From positions 1-64,000 of the forward strand of contig JALCCG010000066.1 in assembly GCA_023212695.1 (NCBI GenBank): a stretch of 64,000 bases of DNA. Direction: 5' to 3'. This DNA is from Sporisorium sorghi. Lineage: Eukaryota; Basidiomycota; Ustilaginomycetes; Ustilaginales; Ustilaginaceae. Positions 21,649 through 31,900 of the stretch are shown piece after piece (positions within the stretch are counted from its first letter, which is position 1; every line of letters starts with the position of its first letter). The notes beneath the pieces were generated by a model. That model saw only the letters and a list, made by a program, of their open reading frames with translations, was not told the origin of the DNA and did not search any database. The translations under genes and the position numbers were made by a program.

Positions 21649-22520
21649 ATGGCTTCCTCACTAGATCGCCAGCAGCTCGCTCCTCAAATGTCGGCTCCCA
21701 AGAGACACGCCAACCATCCTGATCGATACGATCATCCGCCCATGCCACACCACCTCTCTCAAGATCCTTACCAGAACGGTCCAGGTATGTCTCGCTCAAA
21801 TCTCTAGAACATGGCGAGGACTCTTGCTGACCCCTACTTGTCTTCTCCGTCCATGCAAACAGGCTATCCGCCCGGCCCATCCTACCCTTCTCGCGTCGAT
21901 CCCGGTCGTCCACCCGTAGGCATGCACCACCACCGCCCTCCTTCGCCTCCTCCTCCCATGTCTCATCGCGACCCCCGCGCCGGCATGGGTCCACCAGCTC
22001 CCAACGGTCCTCCTCCGCCCGGCATGGTGGGCATGCCACCAGACGACCGTTACGCCATGCCGCCCTACCATCGTCCCAGCCCAGGCCCGCATCCGCCTTC
22101 TCCGTCCTGGCAAAACCAGCAGCTCTACCAGGGCCCACCACCACCCGGCGCTTCTTCACTTCCGCCTCACCTTCATCAACCTGCCTTCAACAATGTGCCG
22201 CCTCAGCATCGAGCCTCGCCTCACATGGCTCCTCACATGCCCTTGCCGCCTCCTCATCACGCCGGTGCGCCACCGATGCCGCCTCACAACGTCGCGGGCG
22301 GGCCTGCAAGTGCCATTTCGGAATCTCACGCCAAGCATCTTGCCTCGCCTGCCTCGACCAGCCGCAAATCACCCAAACCTTCGGCAAAGAGCAGCCGCAA
22401 GGAGAAAAAGGAAAAGGATGCTGCTGCAGCTGCAGCCGCCGCAGGCTCGGCTGCGATGGCCAAGAATGCAAGCACAGAGACGTCGGTCTCCAAGCGTGGT
22501 GCAGCCAAGGCTGAAAAGGC

Positions 22521-22563
<43 letters not shown>

Positions 22564-23580
22564 GCCGCCGCAAGCAACGCCACTTCTACTGCTGCCGCAG
22601 CTTCGCAAGCCGCTCACGACGCCAATGCACCCGCTGCCACCGAAAGCAAAAAGGACAAGAAGCGCAAGGAAGTCATCGATCGCATCCATCGCATCCACTT
22701 TGAAACCATCGAGAACCGCGAGAGTCTGTATCAAGAGCTCTACCACGCCCTCACCTCGTCATACGCTACTTTGCTCTCCAACCCGGCCAGGTCAAGACAC
22801 TACACGCTCGAGCTGACGCGACTCACTCTGCAGCGCGATGCTGCACTGCGCGAGACGGCTTTGCTGCACGCACACCAGCTCGAGTCGGCGCGACTGGCGT
22901 ACGAAAATGAAAAGCACAAGGTGGACGAGGAGGCGCGTCTCGCCAAGCGCGGTGCGCGCGAAAAGCTGCTCGCCGTGGTCGAGGCCACCAAGAAGCAGTT
23001 GCAAGAGGAAAAGGAGGGAGGCGATGTCGCCGTCGACGCCTTCTTTGACAGTGCGCAACGTCCGCACACGACGCGCAAGCTGCGCAACAAGGCATCCGCC
23101 AAACGTGGAGCTGGCGGTGGCGGTGCAGCCAACGACGAGGACAGCGATGCTCCCGGCTCGGTCGCACGTGGCGGCGTCAATGGACGCAGTGGAGTTTCGG
23201 GTCTGGGGATCGCTAGCGGGCTGCAGGAGCTCATTGCGCTGTCTGGATTTGGACGCGACGAGGTGGGCGGCGGTGGTGGCGGCGGTCGTCTGGGGCTCAG
23301 CTCGGCGCTCGATTTCGGTGGGTTGGGATTGACGTTTGGCGGTGGAGGCGATTTGTTGTCTGGAGCCGGGATGGGCGATAGCAGCTACATGGGTGGTGGT
23401 GGACGCAACCTCAGCGTGATCGGTGGAGCCAATGGGACCATTGGCGGAGTCAAGGGGAGCAGCAAGAAAAAGGGTGCTTCCAAAGCGGCCGCTGCTGCTG
23501 CAGCCGCTGCTTCCGCCGCAGCTGCTCGCGAAGCTTCAGCAACAGGCGGTGACGACGACGAGTCCAACAGCCGAGTAGCA

Positions 23581-23615
<35 letters not shown>

Positions 23616-23784
23616 TGCTGCTGCTGCTGCGGCGGCGGCGGCAGTGGTAACCACGTCCGGAGGCAGGTTGAGGTGGGATGCGGGCAAGTCGCTCAACCAG
23701 CTCACTCCGGCTAAGGACTTTGAGATCGAGTCGGACCTGATTAACATTCGCAAGACCAACGGCAAGCGTGCTCGACGCAAGTGA
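21649..23784 (+). CDS. SDS3: Sds3-like subunit of the Rpd3L/Sin3 deacetylase complex
   Basis: A two-exon gene. Exon 1 is 21649-21784; the intron is 21785-21862 (GTATGT donor, TTGCTGAC branch site, CAAACAG acceptor); exon 2 runs to 23784, giving 685 aa. The core at about 315-460 is a charged helical segment (RIHRIHFETIENRESLYQEL, LELTRLTLQRDAALRE, YENEKHKVDEEARLAKRGAR) characteristic of the Sds3/Dep1/BRMS1 family. These proteins dimerise and anchor Sin3-Rpd3 in the large Rpd3 complex that represses transcription. A short C-terminal conserved motif (LTPAKDFEIESDLINIRK) ends the protein. The N-terminus is Pro/His-rich. Two poly-alanine runs occur, about residues 263-283 and 617-640. The ATG at 21649 sits in CACCATGG. 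Assignment to Sds3 rather than another family member is likely but not certain. Confidence 0.78.
22516..22575 (+). repeat. Poly-Ala trinucleotide repeat (GCT/GCC)
   Basis: A run of alanine codons, mostly GCT, inside the SDS3-like gene. It encodes about 20 consecutive Ala and is likely length-polymorphic. Confidence 0.85.
23578..23643 (+). repeat. Second poly-Ala trinucleotide repeat (GCC/GCT/GCG)
   Basis: A block of nearly pure alanine codons, first GCC, then GCT, then GCG, encoding more than 20 Ala close to the C-terminus of the SDS3-like protein. Confidence 0.85.
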
Positions 23785-25275
23785 GCGCTCTCGTTGTTTT
23801 TGTTACCATGTAGCTGTATTCTGGGGATGTTATGTGATACCTGAACTTTTGGCTTTGATTGCAATGCTCTAGTTGTTTCAATATGACGGTGTTTGGCTGG
23901 GAGACGGTGGCGTGGTAGATCGGAAGAATCGGGGACCTCGGTGAAATCGCGATGATTTGCCAGAGATGGTTCGCAAATTGACCGGCGTGCAGCTTCCAAC
24001 GGGAAACAAAAGTCGTGGGAACGCGGCGGCAATTTCGGGTCTTGAGTCGGAACAGTGGGGAGAAAAGAAAGAGTCAGGTCCCCCACACATTCAGCGCCAG
24101 ATGAGGTGTACCCCTGCAGCTGTAGACCCCCACAGAGACGATCCAGATGTGACTCTGCGGTTTGGATTGCGTTGTGGGGTCCATGTGCAGCCTGGCGAAG
24201 ATGGCAAGTAGCGGGCTTTGGTAGGCACTAGACACGCGCTCTCAAAGCTTGGATCGCACTTGTAGCGACGTGTAGCAAGTGCAGCAGCCGTAGCATCAAG
24301 AGCAGGAGATAGCGGGCCTCAGCGCGCAAAGGAAAGAAGGGCGCTTATCAAAGGACAGCCAGACAGCGAACCGACGGAGAACAGAAAGAGACGCGGCCCA
24401 CGTCGATCCGACTTCTTTTGTCGGTTTACGCGCTTTCCCCCACGCTACAGCATGCCGAACACCACGCTGCGGCCCCCAACTAACTCTTAGTGCTTATTAC
24501 ACAAGCTAACTCAACTAGAAACGCGATCTCTGTCGACAGCATGCTTTTGCCGACATCCCTCCTGAGACCAACGCTAGCGGTCGTATCAGGAGATTTGCAT
24601 TGCCAACCACCCTTTGGTCTTCTTGTCGCTGGACAATTGAGTCATCACCCTTGTGATCGTCGGCTGTCCCCAGAGGAGAGTCACATGTTTTTCCAAAGCA
24701 CGAGCCGCAAACACACCGCTCCTGCATCACAAATCGCTGGGCTTGAGAGCAGACCGCGGCAAATCCGACGAGGCAACGCTCATAGTCACACGATACGGCG
24801 GCGTAGTTTGTGATGAATAAATATTTGGCAGGTCTTTTCTCCACTTTACGCCGTCGAAGCTCGAGATGCCTACGGAAAAGCCGAACTTGAAGACAAGGAA
24901 GAAAAAAACAAAAACAAAAACAAAAAAAAACAAAACAAAACGAACGGGATTTGCATATCTATTCGGCATGCTCCGCCATCGCCGACAGCGTTGTTGTGCA
25001 CTAGATTGTGTGTCTCTGTATGACTAGGATCGAATGGCAGCTCAGTTGGCATTTGATACAGTAATAAACTGAGCCCAACCTTCCTTCCTTCCTTTCTTCC
25101 TTCCTTACCGCTTCCAATCACAATCGATGTCAACTGCCCTCGCCCCATTGCCACACAGACGCACACTGTGTCGTATGATGGCATGCTTCACTCGCACCTT
25201 CTACATCTGTGCCTAAGCAGCACCAGGAGCAGCATCACCAGCTTCGCAAGTAGCCACGAGCTCCCCCTCACCGCA
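23785..25275. other. Intergenic region upstream of the MFS gene
   Basis: About 1.5 kb with no supported gene; the ORFs inside are short and lack homology signals. Notable content: an A/C-rich tract at about 24898-24941 (AAAAACAAAAACAAAAAAAAA type) and a CCTT/CTTC microsatellite at about 25080-25108. It holds the 3' UTR of the SDS3-like gene and the promoter of the transporter. Confidence 0.45.
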
Positions 25276-27333
25276 ATGACGCGCTCTAGTCTCGACCAAC
25301 ACTCGCCGCCTCACTCGGCATCAATACCATCAGCATCATCTCCAATACACTCGTCACACGAATCTTCATTGCCACCAGATCTAGAGTCTCAGCAACGTTG
25401 CTACTCCTCCACCACAACGGCCAAACTCGATCACACCAGCTCAAGTGAGACTGCTCATAGCCTTCATCGCGATTCGCACGACGACGACGACGACGATGCT
25501 CGCCATGAGGGTCAAGACGATGCCGAAAGCCATCGTTCCCACCACCCTGACGACGCCACCACCGCCGCACCACCCACACCCGAGAGCGCCACCGAACACA
25601 AGGTCAAGGTCAGCTTGTCCGACCAGACCAACTTCCTCCCCAAACAGCAGGTCATCCTCTGCTTCATCGGTCTCTCAGCTGCCTTGTTCGTCGCGCTGCT
25701 CGACCAGTCCATCATCAGTACCGCCCTCGGCACCATCACCGAGTCCTTCCATGCCGGCAACGAGTCGTCGTGGCTTTCCACATCGTACCTCTTGACCTCC
25801 ACCGCGGCTAGTCCGCTCTACGGCCGATTCAGCGACATCTTCGGTCGCAAGGTGTGCCTAATCGTCGCACTCGTCGGCTTTGTGATCGGCAGTGCGCTCT
25901 GCGCCGCTGCTCAGTCTATCGCACAGCTCATCGTGTTTCGTGCATTCGCAGGTGCCTTTGGCGGTGGCCTCGTGTCGCTCGTCATGGTCGTCGTCGGCGA
26001 TGTCGTCTCGCTACGTCAACGTGGTACCTATCAAGGCGTGTTGGGTGTCATCGTTGCGCTCGCCAACGCCGGCGGTCCGCTCATCGGCGGTGCGCTCGCC
26101 TCGGTCGGTTGGCGCTGGTGCTTCATCATCGCTGTACCCATCACCATCGTCGCTCTCATCATGGTCATCTTGCTGCTCCCCCTCAAGAAAGTGGAAGGCG
26201 ACATGAAGAGCAAGCTCGTCAAGATTGACTATCTTGGAATCGTCCTCGTGCTCGCCGGCAGCGTGCTCATGCTGCTCGGTCTCAACTGGGGTGGTCAGCA
26301 GTACTCTTGGAGCAGTCCACGCGTGCTGGCGACGCTTATTTTGGGCGCAGTCATGTACATCGCGTTTGCCATTGTCGAGGCGCGCTTTGCCGCACTGCCG
26401 CTCATCCCCATGCGTCTGTTCCGGATCGGCACCGTGTGCAGCGTGTTGGTGCAGACGGTGTGCACCGGAGGTATCTTTTATTTGCTGTTGTTCTTTGTGC
26501 CCCAGTTCACCCAGGTGGTGAAAGGATACTCGGGAGTCAAAGCCGGAGTGACGTTGATCCCGCTCATGGCATTCCAGGCCTGTACGTCGATCGTTTCCGG
26601 TGTGCTGGTCTCCAAGACGGGCAAGTACAAGCTGATCATCGTCGTCGGATTCGGCATCTACTCGATCGGAGTCGGACTGCTCGGACTGCTCAACCAACAG
26701 TCGAGCATCGGCCAAGTGATCGGCTTCCTCCTGCTCTCCGGCTTCGGAGCGGGCGGCACGTTCCAGACCACGCTCGTGGCAGCACAGAACGCCGTCGACC
26801 GCAAAGACCTGGCAGTCGTCACATCGGCGCGCAACTTTGCCCGTCTCTTCGGAGGCACACTGTGTCTAGCCATCAGCTACACCATCCTCAACAACACGGT
26901 GCGTCACCAGGTACGTGGTCTGCCCACCGACGTCATCGCCCAAGTGGTGCGCAACCCGCAGATCATCACCTCGGGTCGCTTCGACGCGGCTACGACCGAG
27001 CTGCTACTGCACGCCTACGTGCAGGGGTTTAGGAACGTGTTCAGGTTCGGGTTGGGCTTGACGCTGCTGGCGTTTGTGGTGACGCTGTTGTTCACGAAAG
27101 AGTTTGGTCTGGATCGGAACGATGATGCCAAGAGGCGAGAGGAGGGTAAGCAGTGGTATGCCGAGAAGAAGGAGAAGAGGAGTGGAAAGAGGCATGTTGG
27201 GGATTCGAGCGTGCAGCCTAGTCGGAGGGCGTCTGCCGACGGGCAGCACGATGGAGTGCAGCAAGAAGGCGAGATCGACGTGGAGAAGGCTCTACCTTCT
27301 CCTTCTGCCACCGCTACCACAGCTGGACGTTAG
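25276..27333 (+). CDS. MFS drug:H+ antiporter, DHA2 family (14 TM)
   Basis: A 685-aa protein with a hydrophilic acidic/His-rich N-terminus (about 110 residues, including an Asp run) and 14 hydrophobic segments. Landmarks: a first TM with LLDQSIISTALGTI, the motif-A loop GRFSDIFGRKVCLIV, and the antiporter motif C GGPLIGGALASVGWRWCFI after TM5. The C-terminal tail is basic and Ser-rich. This is the plan of fungal DHA2 exporters (multidrug, toxin or siderophore efflux). The substrate cannot be inferred, and no biosynthetic cluster surrounds it. The frame opens at 25168, but the ATG at 25276 (CACCGCAATGACG) gives a normal N-terminus. Probably plasma membrane or vacuole. Confidence 0.9.
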   Translation: MTRSSLDQHSPPHSASIPSASSPIHSSHESSLPPDLESQQRCYSSTTTAKLDHTSSSETAHSLHRDSHDDDDDDARHEGQDDAESHRSHHPDDATTAAPPTPESATEHKVKVSLSDQTNFLPKQQVILCFIGLSAALFVALLDQSIISTALGTITESFHAGNESSWLSTSYLLTSTAASPLYGRFSDIFGRKVCLIVALVGFVIGSALCAAAQSIAQLIVFRAFAGAFGGGLVSLVMVVVGDVVSLRQRGTYQGVLGVIVALANAGGPLIGGALASVGWRWCFIIAVPITIVALIMVILLLPLKKVEGDMKSKLVKIDYLGIVLVLAGSVLMLLGLNWGGQQYSWSSPRVLATLILGAVMYIAFAIVEARFAALPLIPMRLFRIGTVCSVLVQTVCTGGIFYLLLFFVPQFTQVVKGYSGVKAGVTLIPLMAFQACTSIVSGVLVSKTGKYKLIIVVGFGIYSIGVGLLGLLNQQSSIGQVIGFLLLSGFGAGGTFQTTLVAAQNAVDRKDLAVVTSARNFARLFGGTLCLAISYTILNNTVRHQVRGLPTDVIAQVVRNPQIITSGRFDAATTELLLHAYVQGFRNVFRFGLGLTLLAFVVTLLFTKEFGLDRNDDAKRREEGKQWYAEKKEKRSGKRHVGDSSVQPSRRASADGQHDGVQQEGEIDVEKALPSPSATATTAGR

Positions 27334-28146
27334 GCTCAGCAAAACCCAGCACCACAGTCAGTCAGTAGATCGGATTCACACGCTTCGCACACTTCGGAAA
27401 CATTGTATTTGTATTTCATGCTTGCACTTCTTCTTCATTCAGCATTGTTCGCATAGAGAATACGAAGAAGGCGCTGTGTGAGCTCTGTTGTGTGAGCGTG
27501 TGGGGGTGGTAGTTTGACAGGTGCTGCCGCGGTGGGATGGGGATGTGAGGGCGATGCATGGCGGGTAGGCTTGTGAGAGGTTTTTCATTTTCGGCTGCCC
27601 AGACGCACGGACGGGGCTCGCTTATCACATGCTCAAAGGCAAAAATTGGCGGGATGTGAATTGTGTAGACCACCACCACCACCACCAACTGCCACCAACA
27701 CCGTCGTCACCATCACCGCTAGCAGCGTCATCATCGTCGTCTAGCACCGCCACTCGCAGCAGCATCAGTCGCAGCACCGGCAGCAGCGTGACGACCAACA
27801 GCACTTAGCCTCAACAGCGTACTTGGCCGTCATCGTCGTTGGACAGCAGCGACGCCGATCTGGGGCGCTTTGCTGTGACTCGACCGGCGGTATCTCATCT
27901 ACTTGCTCTCGAACCGTCTTTCGCGGGAAACTTCCGGAAGGACCATCGCACCACACTCTACCTCACACACTTCTCTCGCGGAGATCGCAACCACACGGTC
28001 GAATTCGTGGTCGGGCAGCAGCAGCGCGGCACTCTCGACGCCCGTGCGCAATTTTTGCTCACAGTGACGACTACCACTGTCACTACCTCGCACTGAACGG
28101 CAGCGAGCTGCGTTCCACGGAACATCGACAGTCGTCGAGAGCGAAG
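27334..28146. other. Intergenic region, CAC/GTC-rich leader
   Basis: About 0.8 kb with no gene I can support. A CACCAC repeat (27671-27688) and Ser/His-like trinucleotide runs (CATCATCGTCGTC) precede the small membrane-protein ORF and probably form its 5' leader. The frame of that ORF stays open upstream to 27823, but the added residues look like translated UTR. Confidence 0.4.
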
Positions 28147-28518
28147 ATGATCACGGACATAATCCTGCTCGCCGTGCTGCTAGCTGTGGTGCTGGGCATT
28201 GTTGAGCTCGTATCTGTCGTTCAACCTTCCTCCACATCCAGTACTTCTTCCTCGACCCCTGCTTCCACTGGCCCCACCTCGTCTGCCTCCAACAATGCCT
28301 CCTCGAACACCGCGGGCAGCAGCACCAGCAGCAGCGCCTTCAGCACCCTCGGAGGCAACACAATCGACTGGCAAGCCGGGCAGATCAACCTGAAAACCAA
28401 CATGCGGCCCGTCACCCAGCAGGATCTGTTGGAAAAAGCGCAACAGACGGGCATGGATGGTGGACGGTTCGTCAGTCAGCATGCGCAGAGCTTTAGCTTT
28501 GGCAAGAAGGACGCCTGA
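28147..28518 (+). CDS. Small single-TM protein, function unknown
   Basis: A 123-aa ORF. Residues 1-25 (ITDIILLAVLLAVVLGIVEL) form one hydrophobic helix suited to a signal anchor. A Ser/Thr/Ala-rich linker (about 28-75) follows. The C-terminal 48 residues are non-repetitive and soluble-looking (DWQAGQINLKTNMRPVTQQD, then LLEKAQQTGMDGG, ending FSFGKKDA). I recognise no family. Composition argues that it is real: the linker resembles a spacer and the C-terminus a short conserved peptide. An intron cannot be excluded, since a GTATCT sits just after the TM-coding region. Topology is probably C-terminus in the cytosol or the lumen; I cannot say which. Confidence 0.6.
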   Translation: MITDIILLAVLLAVVLGIVELVSVVQPSSTSSTSSSTPASTGPTSSASNNASSNTAGSSTSSSAFSTLGGNTIDWQAGQINLKTNMRPVTQQDLLEKAQQTGMDGGRFVSQHAQSFSFGKKDA

Positions 28519-28957
28519 TCTGTCACAGCAAGCGTCTTTGCAGGAGCGGGCAGAGGCGGACTCCAGGCCGCATCGACGATGAAGAGCAAAGCAAGGAGGG
28601 AGCGTCGGCGATCAGCACTGCCAAGCTTGTTTCCGACGTGTGCCGAGCCGCATCGTCCTGTTCTGCTCGACTCGTCGAACATCCTCGCATCAATCGATTC
28701 CGCTCCAGCTCGCTTTTCAAGTCATTCATTCCGCCTCGTGTCGAGCTCGCCCGTCCGGTGTATCGCTGTATACTACGATACCCCGCTCTCTGTCTCTGTT
28801 TGTCTGTTTGTCTGCCTCTCTTTGTCTCTCTCGACCAATTCAGCTTCTCATTTCACACCCACACTCACCACTTGCATTCCCACACACAAAACCATCCTCC
28901 AAAGTGAGATTGAGGATCTTGCCATTCCATTCCGTTCCACATCACTTCGCGCGTCGC
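28519..28957. other. Convergent intergenic region
   Basis: A tail-to-tail spacer between the small TM gene and RAD2. It contains a TCTGTCTGTTTGTCTG-type pyrimidine repeat at about 28790-28830. No gene is supported. Confidence 0.45.
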
Positions 28958-31900
28958 TCACCGCGTCGAACTGGCACTGCTCGAGCGCCGACTCATCCCC
29001 CTCGCACGCAGCGTAGCAGGATCCACCGACGGGCTGCGACTAGGGGGTAACGAGTCGACGTCGTCGAGCGACATGTTGCGCGCCGCGTGCAGGTTGGCGC
29101 GTGCGCGCGTGCCTTTGCCTGTTGCGGTGCCACGGCCGCGTGTAGCAGCGGTGCCTCTGTTCGTCCCCGTAGCGGCTGTCGTTGCGGGTCGTGTACGGCC
29201 TCGTCCGCGGCCTCGACCGCTGCCACCGCGAGTGGTGCGTGCGGTTTTGTTTACCGGCGCAGCGGCGGCGAGCGGCTCGTCTTCCGTGCTCGATGAAGAG
29301 GCTGATGAAGAGAGCTCTTCTGGGTTGTCGGTGGCACGGCGTGTTTTGCCCTTCTTCGCAGGCGTTTTCTTGCGCTTCGTCGCTGCCGCCGTCTTTGCTG
29401 TCGCTGCCGCTGGAGCACTGCCCTCCAGCGCTTCGATCGCTGCATCCAGCTCAGCCCGCCTCGCCTCCCTCGTTTGCCCTTCTCCACCAGCGACCGCATC
29501 GTCATCGCGTCGCACAATCGGTCTCCGCTTAGCCATCTCTTTACCCAACATCTCCTCCGATACCATGGGCGTCTGCATGCGTGCACCCACCACTTGCACC
29601 TCGTCATCGTCGTCGTCACTGCTGCTGCTGCCTGCAGTATTCCTCGTTGGGGCTGCAGCTTTGCCGCCGCGTTTATTCGCAGCTCGGAACCCGTTGATCA
29701 CCTCCTGCAGTCGATTGCTGCCGTACGTGATCTTCTTCCTGCCCGCGTAGATGCCCGTGCCTGCCGAGGTGTCGAAGAAGCCGTTGCGGTCGAGCGTCGT
29801 CTGGTTGCCTCGTGCTCGATTGCGTGCATTCTGGCGCTCGATGATGGGCAGCAGGTACTGGTCCGTCTTGCTCACAGGCCAGTGGAGGTACTCGCCCAAG
29901 AACGTCCTCAAACTGTCGAGGTCCGGCAGACCCCACGCAAACGGCTCGTCGCTCTCGTCCACCGTCGGCGCGTAGTACGCATCCAGCACGGCGGGCTCCG
30001 GCCACGACGGCTCGAGATGCACCTTATTGCGCAAATTCTTCTTGATGCGCCGCATCGTCTTGCCGCGCGTATGCTCTTCTGTGTCCTTGCCCATCTGCAC
30101 GCGCAGCCACCAATCCCGAAATTTGAGCAAACCGTCTTCGCCGGGGAACAGCGCCAGCAGCTCCATCGCCACTACAGGTCCCACACCCGCCAGACCCTCG
30201 GTATAATCGCTCCCGAGGTAGTACGCGAGCCGGACGAGCTTCTCGCGATCGAGCCCCAGCTCGCGCTGCATATCGGAAAGCAAAAAGCACTCGACGATCT
30301 TGTTGTTGTTGAACATGTTTTTGTAGATGCGTGTCCCACCGAAGAGGAACACGTCGCTGTCGTCCGTGATGATGCCATCGACCAGCCGGCGCGAGACGAG
30401 TTCAGCGCATTGCGCTTCAGCTTCCATCGGTGCGGTGATGTATGGCAATCCGAACAATCGCAGCATCATCTGGATCTCCTGAGCCATCTGCTTCGTAATG
30501 TCTTCCTCGGATCGGCGGCTGTTGGCGAATTCAGCACGGAGAGCATTCACCTCGCTCTCGACTTCCTTTTGCACGTCGAGCAGGCTGCGTCCCTTGGTAG
30601 CGCTGAGGAAGGCGATGAATTCGTTCTGATCTGCATTGAGTCGAGCGATCTCGTCTTCGTCTTCGGCGTCGAGTGCGTCGAGCTCTTCAGCTGTAGGGAG
30701 CGGGAAGCCATCTGCGCCGATGACGACGGCTTCGGGCTCGGGTGAGGGAGTAGGTGACCACTCGATCGGCGTTGACTGCCTGCTCGTTGCACCGTCCATG
30801 CCTTCGACAGCTGTGGACTCTATTGGAGTAGGCTGTGAGATGTGCTCTGCTGCAGCTGAGGGCACGTTGTCCATGGTTACAGCGTCAGGGTCTGCGCCTT
30901 TCTCGGTGACGCCTGGCCCCTGTGCTCCGTCCAGCACCTCTTCGGGGACTGCCAAGGATACGGGCACACCAGGCTCTTGCGGATCTTGCGGTTCGAGAGC
31001 TGAAGCCTCTGCCTCTTCTATGACTTGTATCGCCTCGCTGCCCACGGGGAGCTCCTCGGCTGATTCCTGAGGCAGTGGCGTTGTACCCTTCTCAACCGTC
31101 ACGACGGGTGCCACCTGTGTCTCGGGCGTTGCCTGGCTCCTGCTCTTTGCCAATGGAGGCTCGACCACTTCAAAGTCATCATCATCATCGTCTACCTTGT
31201 CCGCGTCGATGCCAACATCAATTTGACGATTGACTTCCTCGGGCGTGGGCGGAAGATCTTCTTGCGGTGGAGGCGGCGCGACGGCTGCTGGTGCCGGTAG
31301 TGCTGGTGTAGCAGACTTTGGTCGCATAGCTGCAACTTCAAGGCGCTGCTGAGAAGCTGACCTTAGAGGCGGACCCATGCGGCTAGGATTGGTGGCAGAT
31401 CGGCGTGGAGGTGTTTCTGAAGTTGCCCCCTTCGAGGTAGTTGTGGCTTCTTCGCTTTTCTTGGTGGACACTTCGGGCGATGGCATCGGTTCCGGCTGCT
31501 CGTGCAAGTTGGTCGTCGACGTGGATCGGCGCGCGGCTCGGAGACTGCCTGCGAGGCTTTTACGAGGTAGTGGTCTCGCCGAATCACCGTCAGATCTCTT
31601 GCCGCGACCCACAAGCGCCGCCAGCTCCTGCATCCGATCAGGCTTCTCTGCAACATCGCGATGCTCACTGACCGTGCCTGCTTTTGGATCCGAGCCGACA
31701 ACGGGCTGAACCTCGCGCAAGGTGGACGGCGCTTCAGGGCTGACGTCTTCAAAGTCGTCCTCGTCCATGTCGAAGTCACCTTGAGCTTGAGGCTCTGCTC
31801 CATACGCCGAAGGTGACCGCGTCGACTGCTGCCTGTCTGACATAGCGTCATGCAGCGAGATGGGCTCGTCACTGCGATGTGCCAAAGTAAGACCGCGTGA

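Noticed and set aside
27823..28146. N-terminal extension of the small TM protein
   Set aside because: Basic, His-rich translation that reads like UTR; it would also place the TM helix internally.
29474..30745. 423-codon plus-strand ORF
   Set aside because: Antisense to the RAD2 I-domain and C-terminus.
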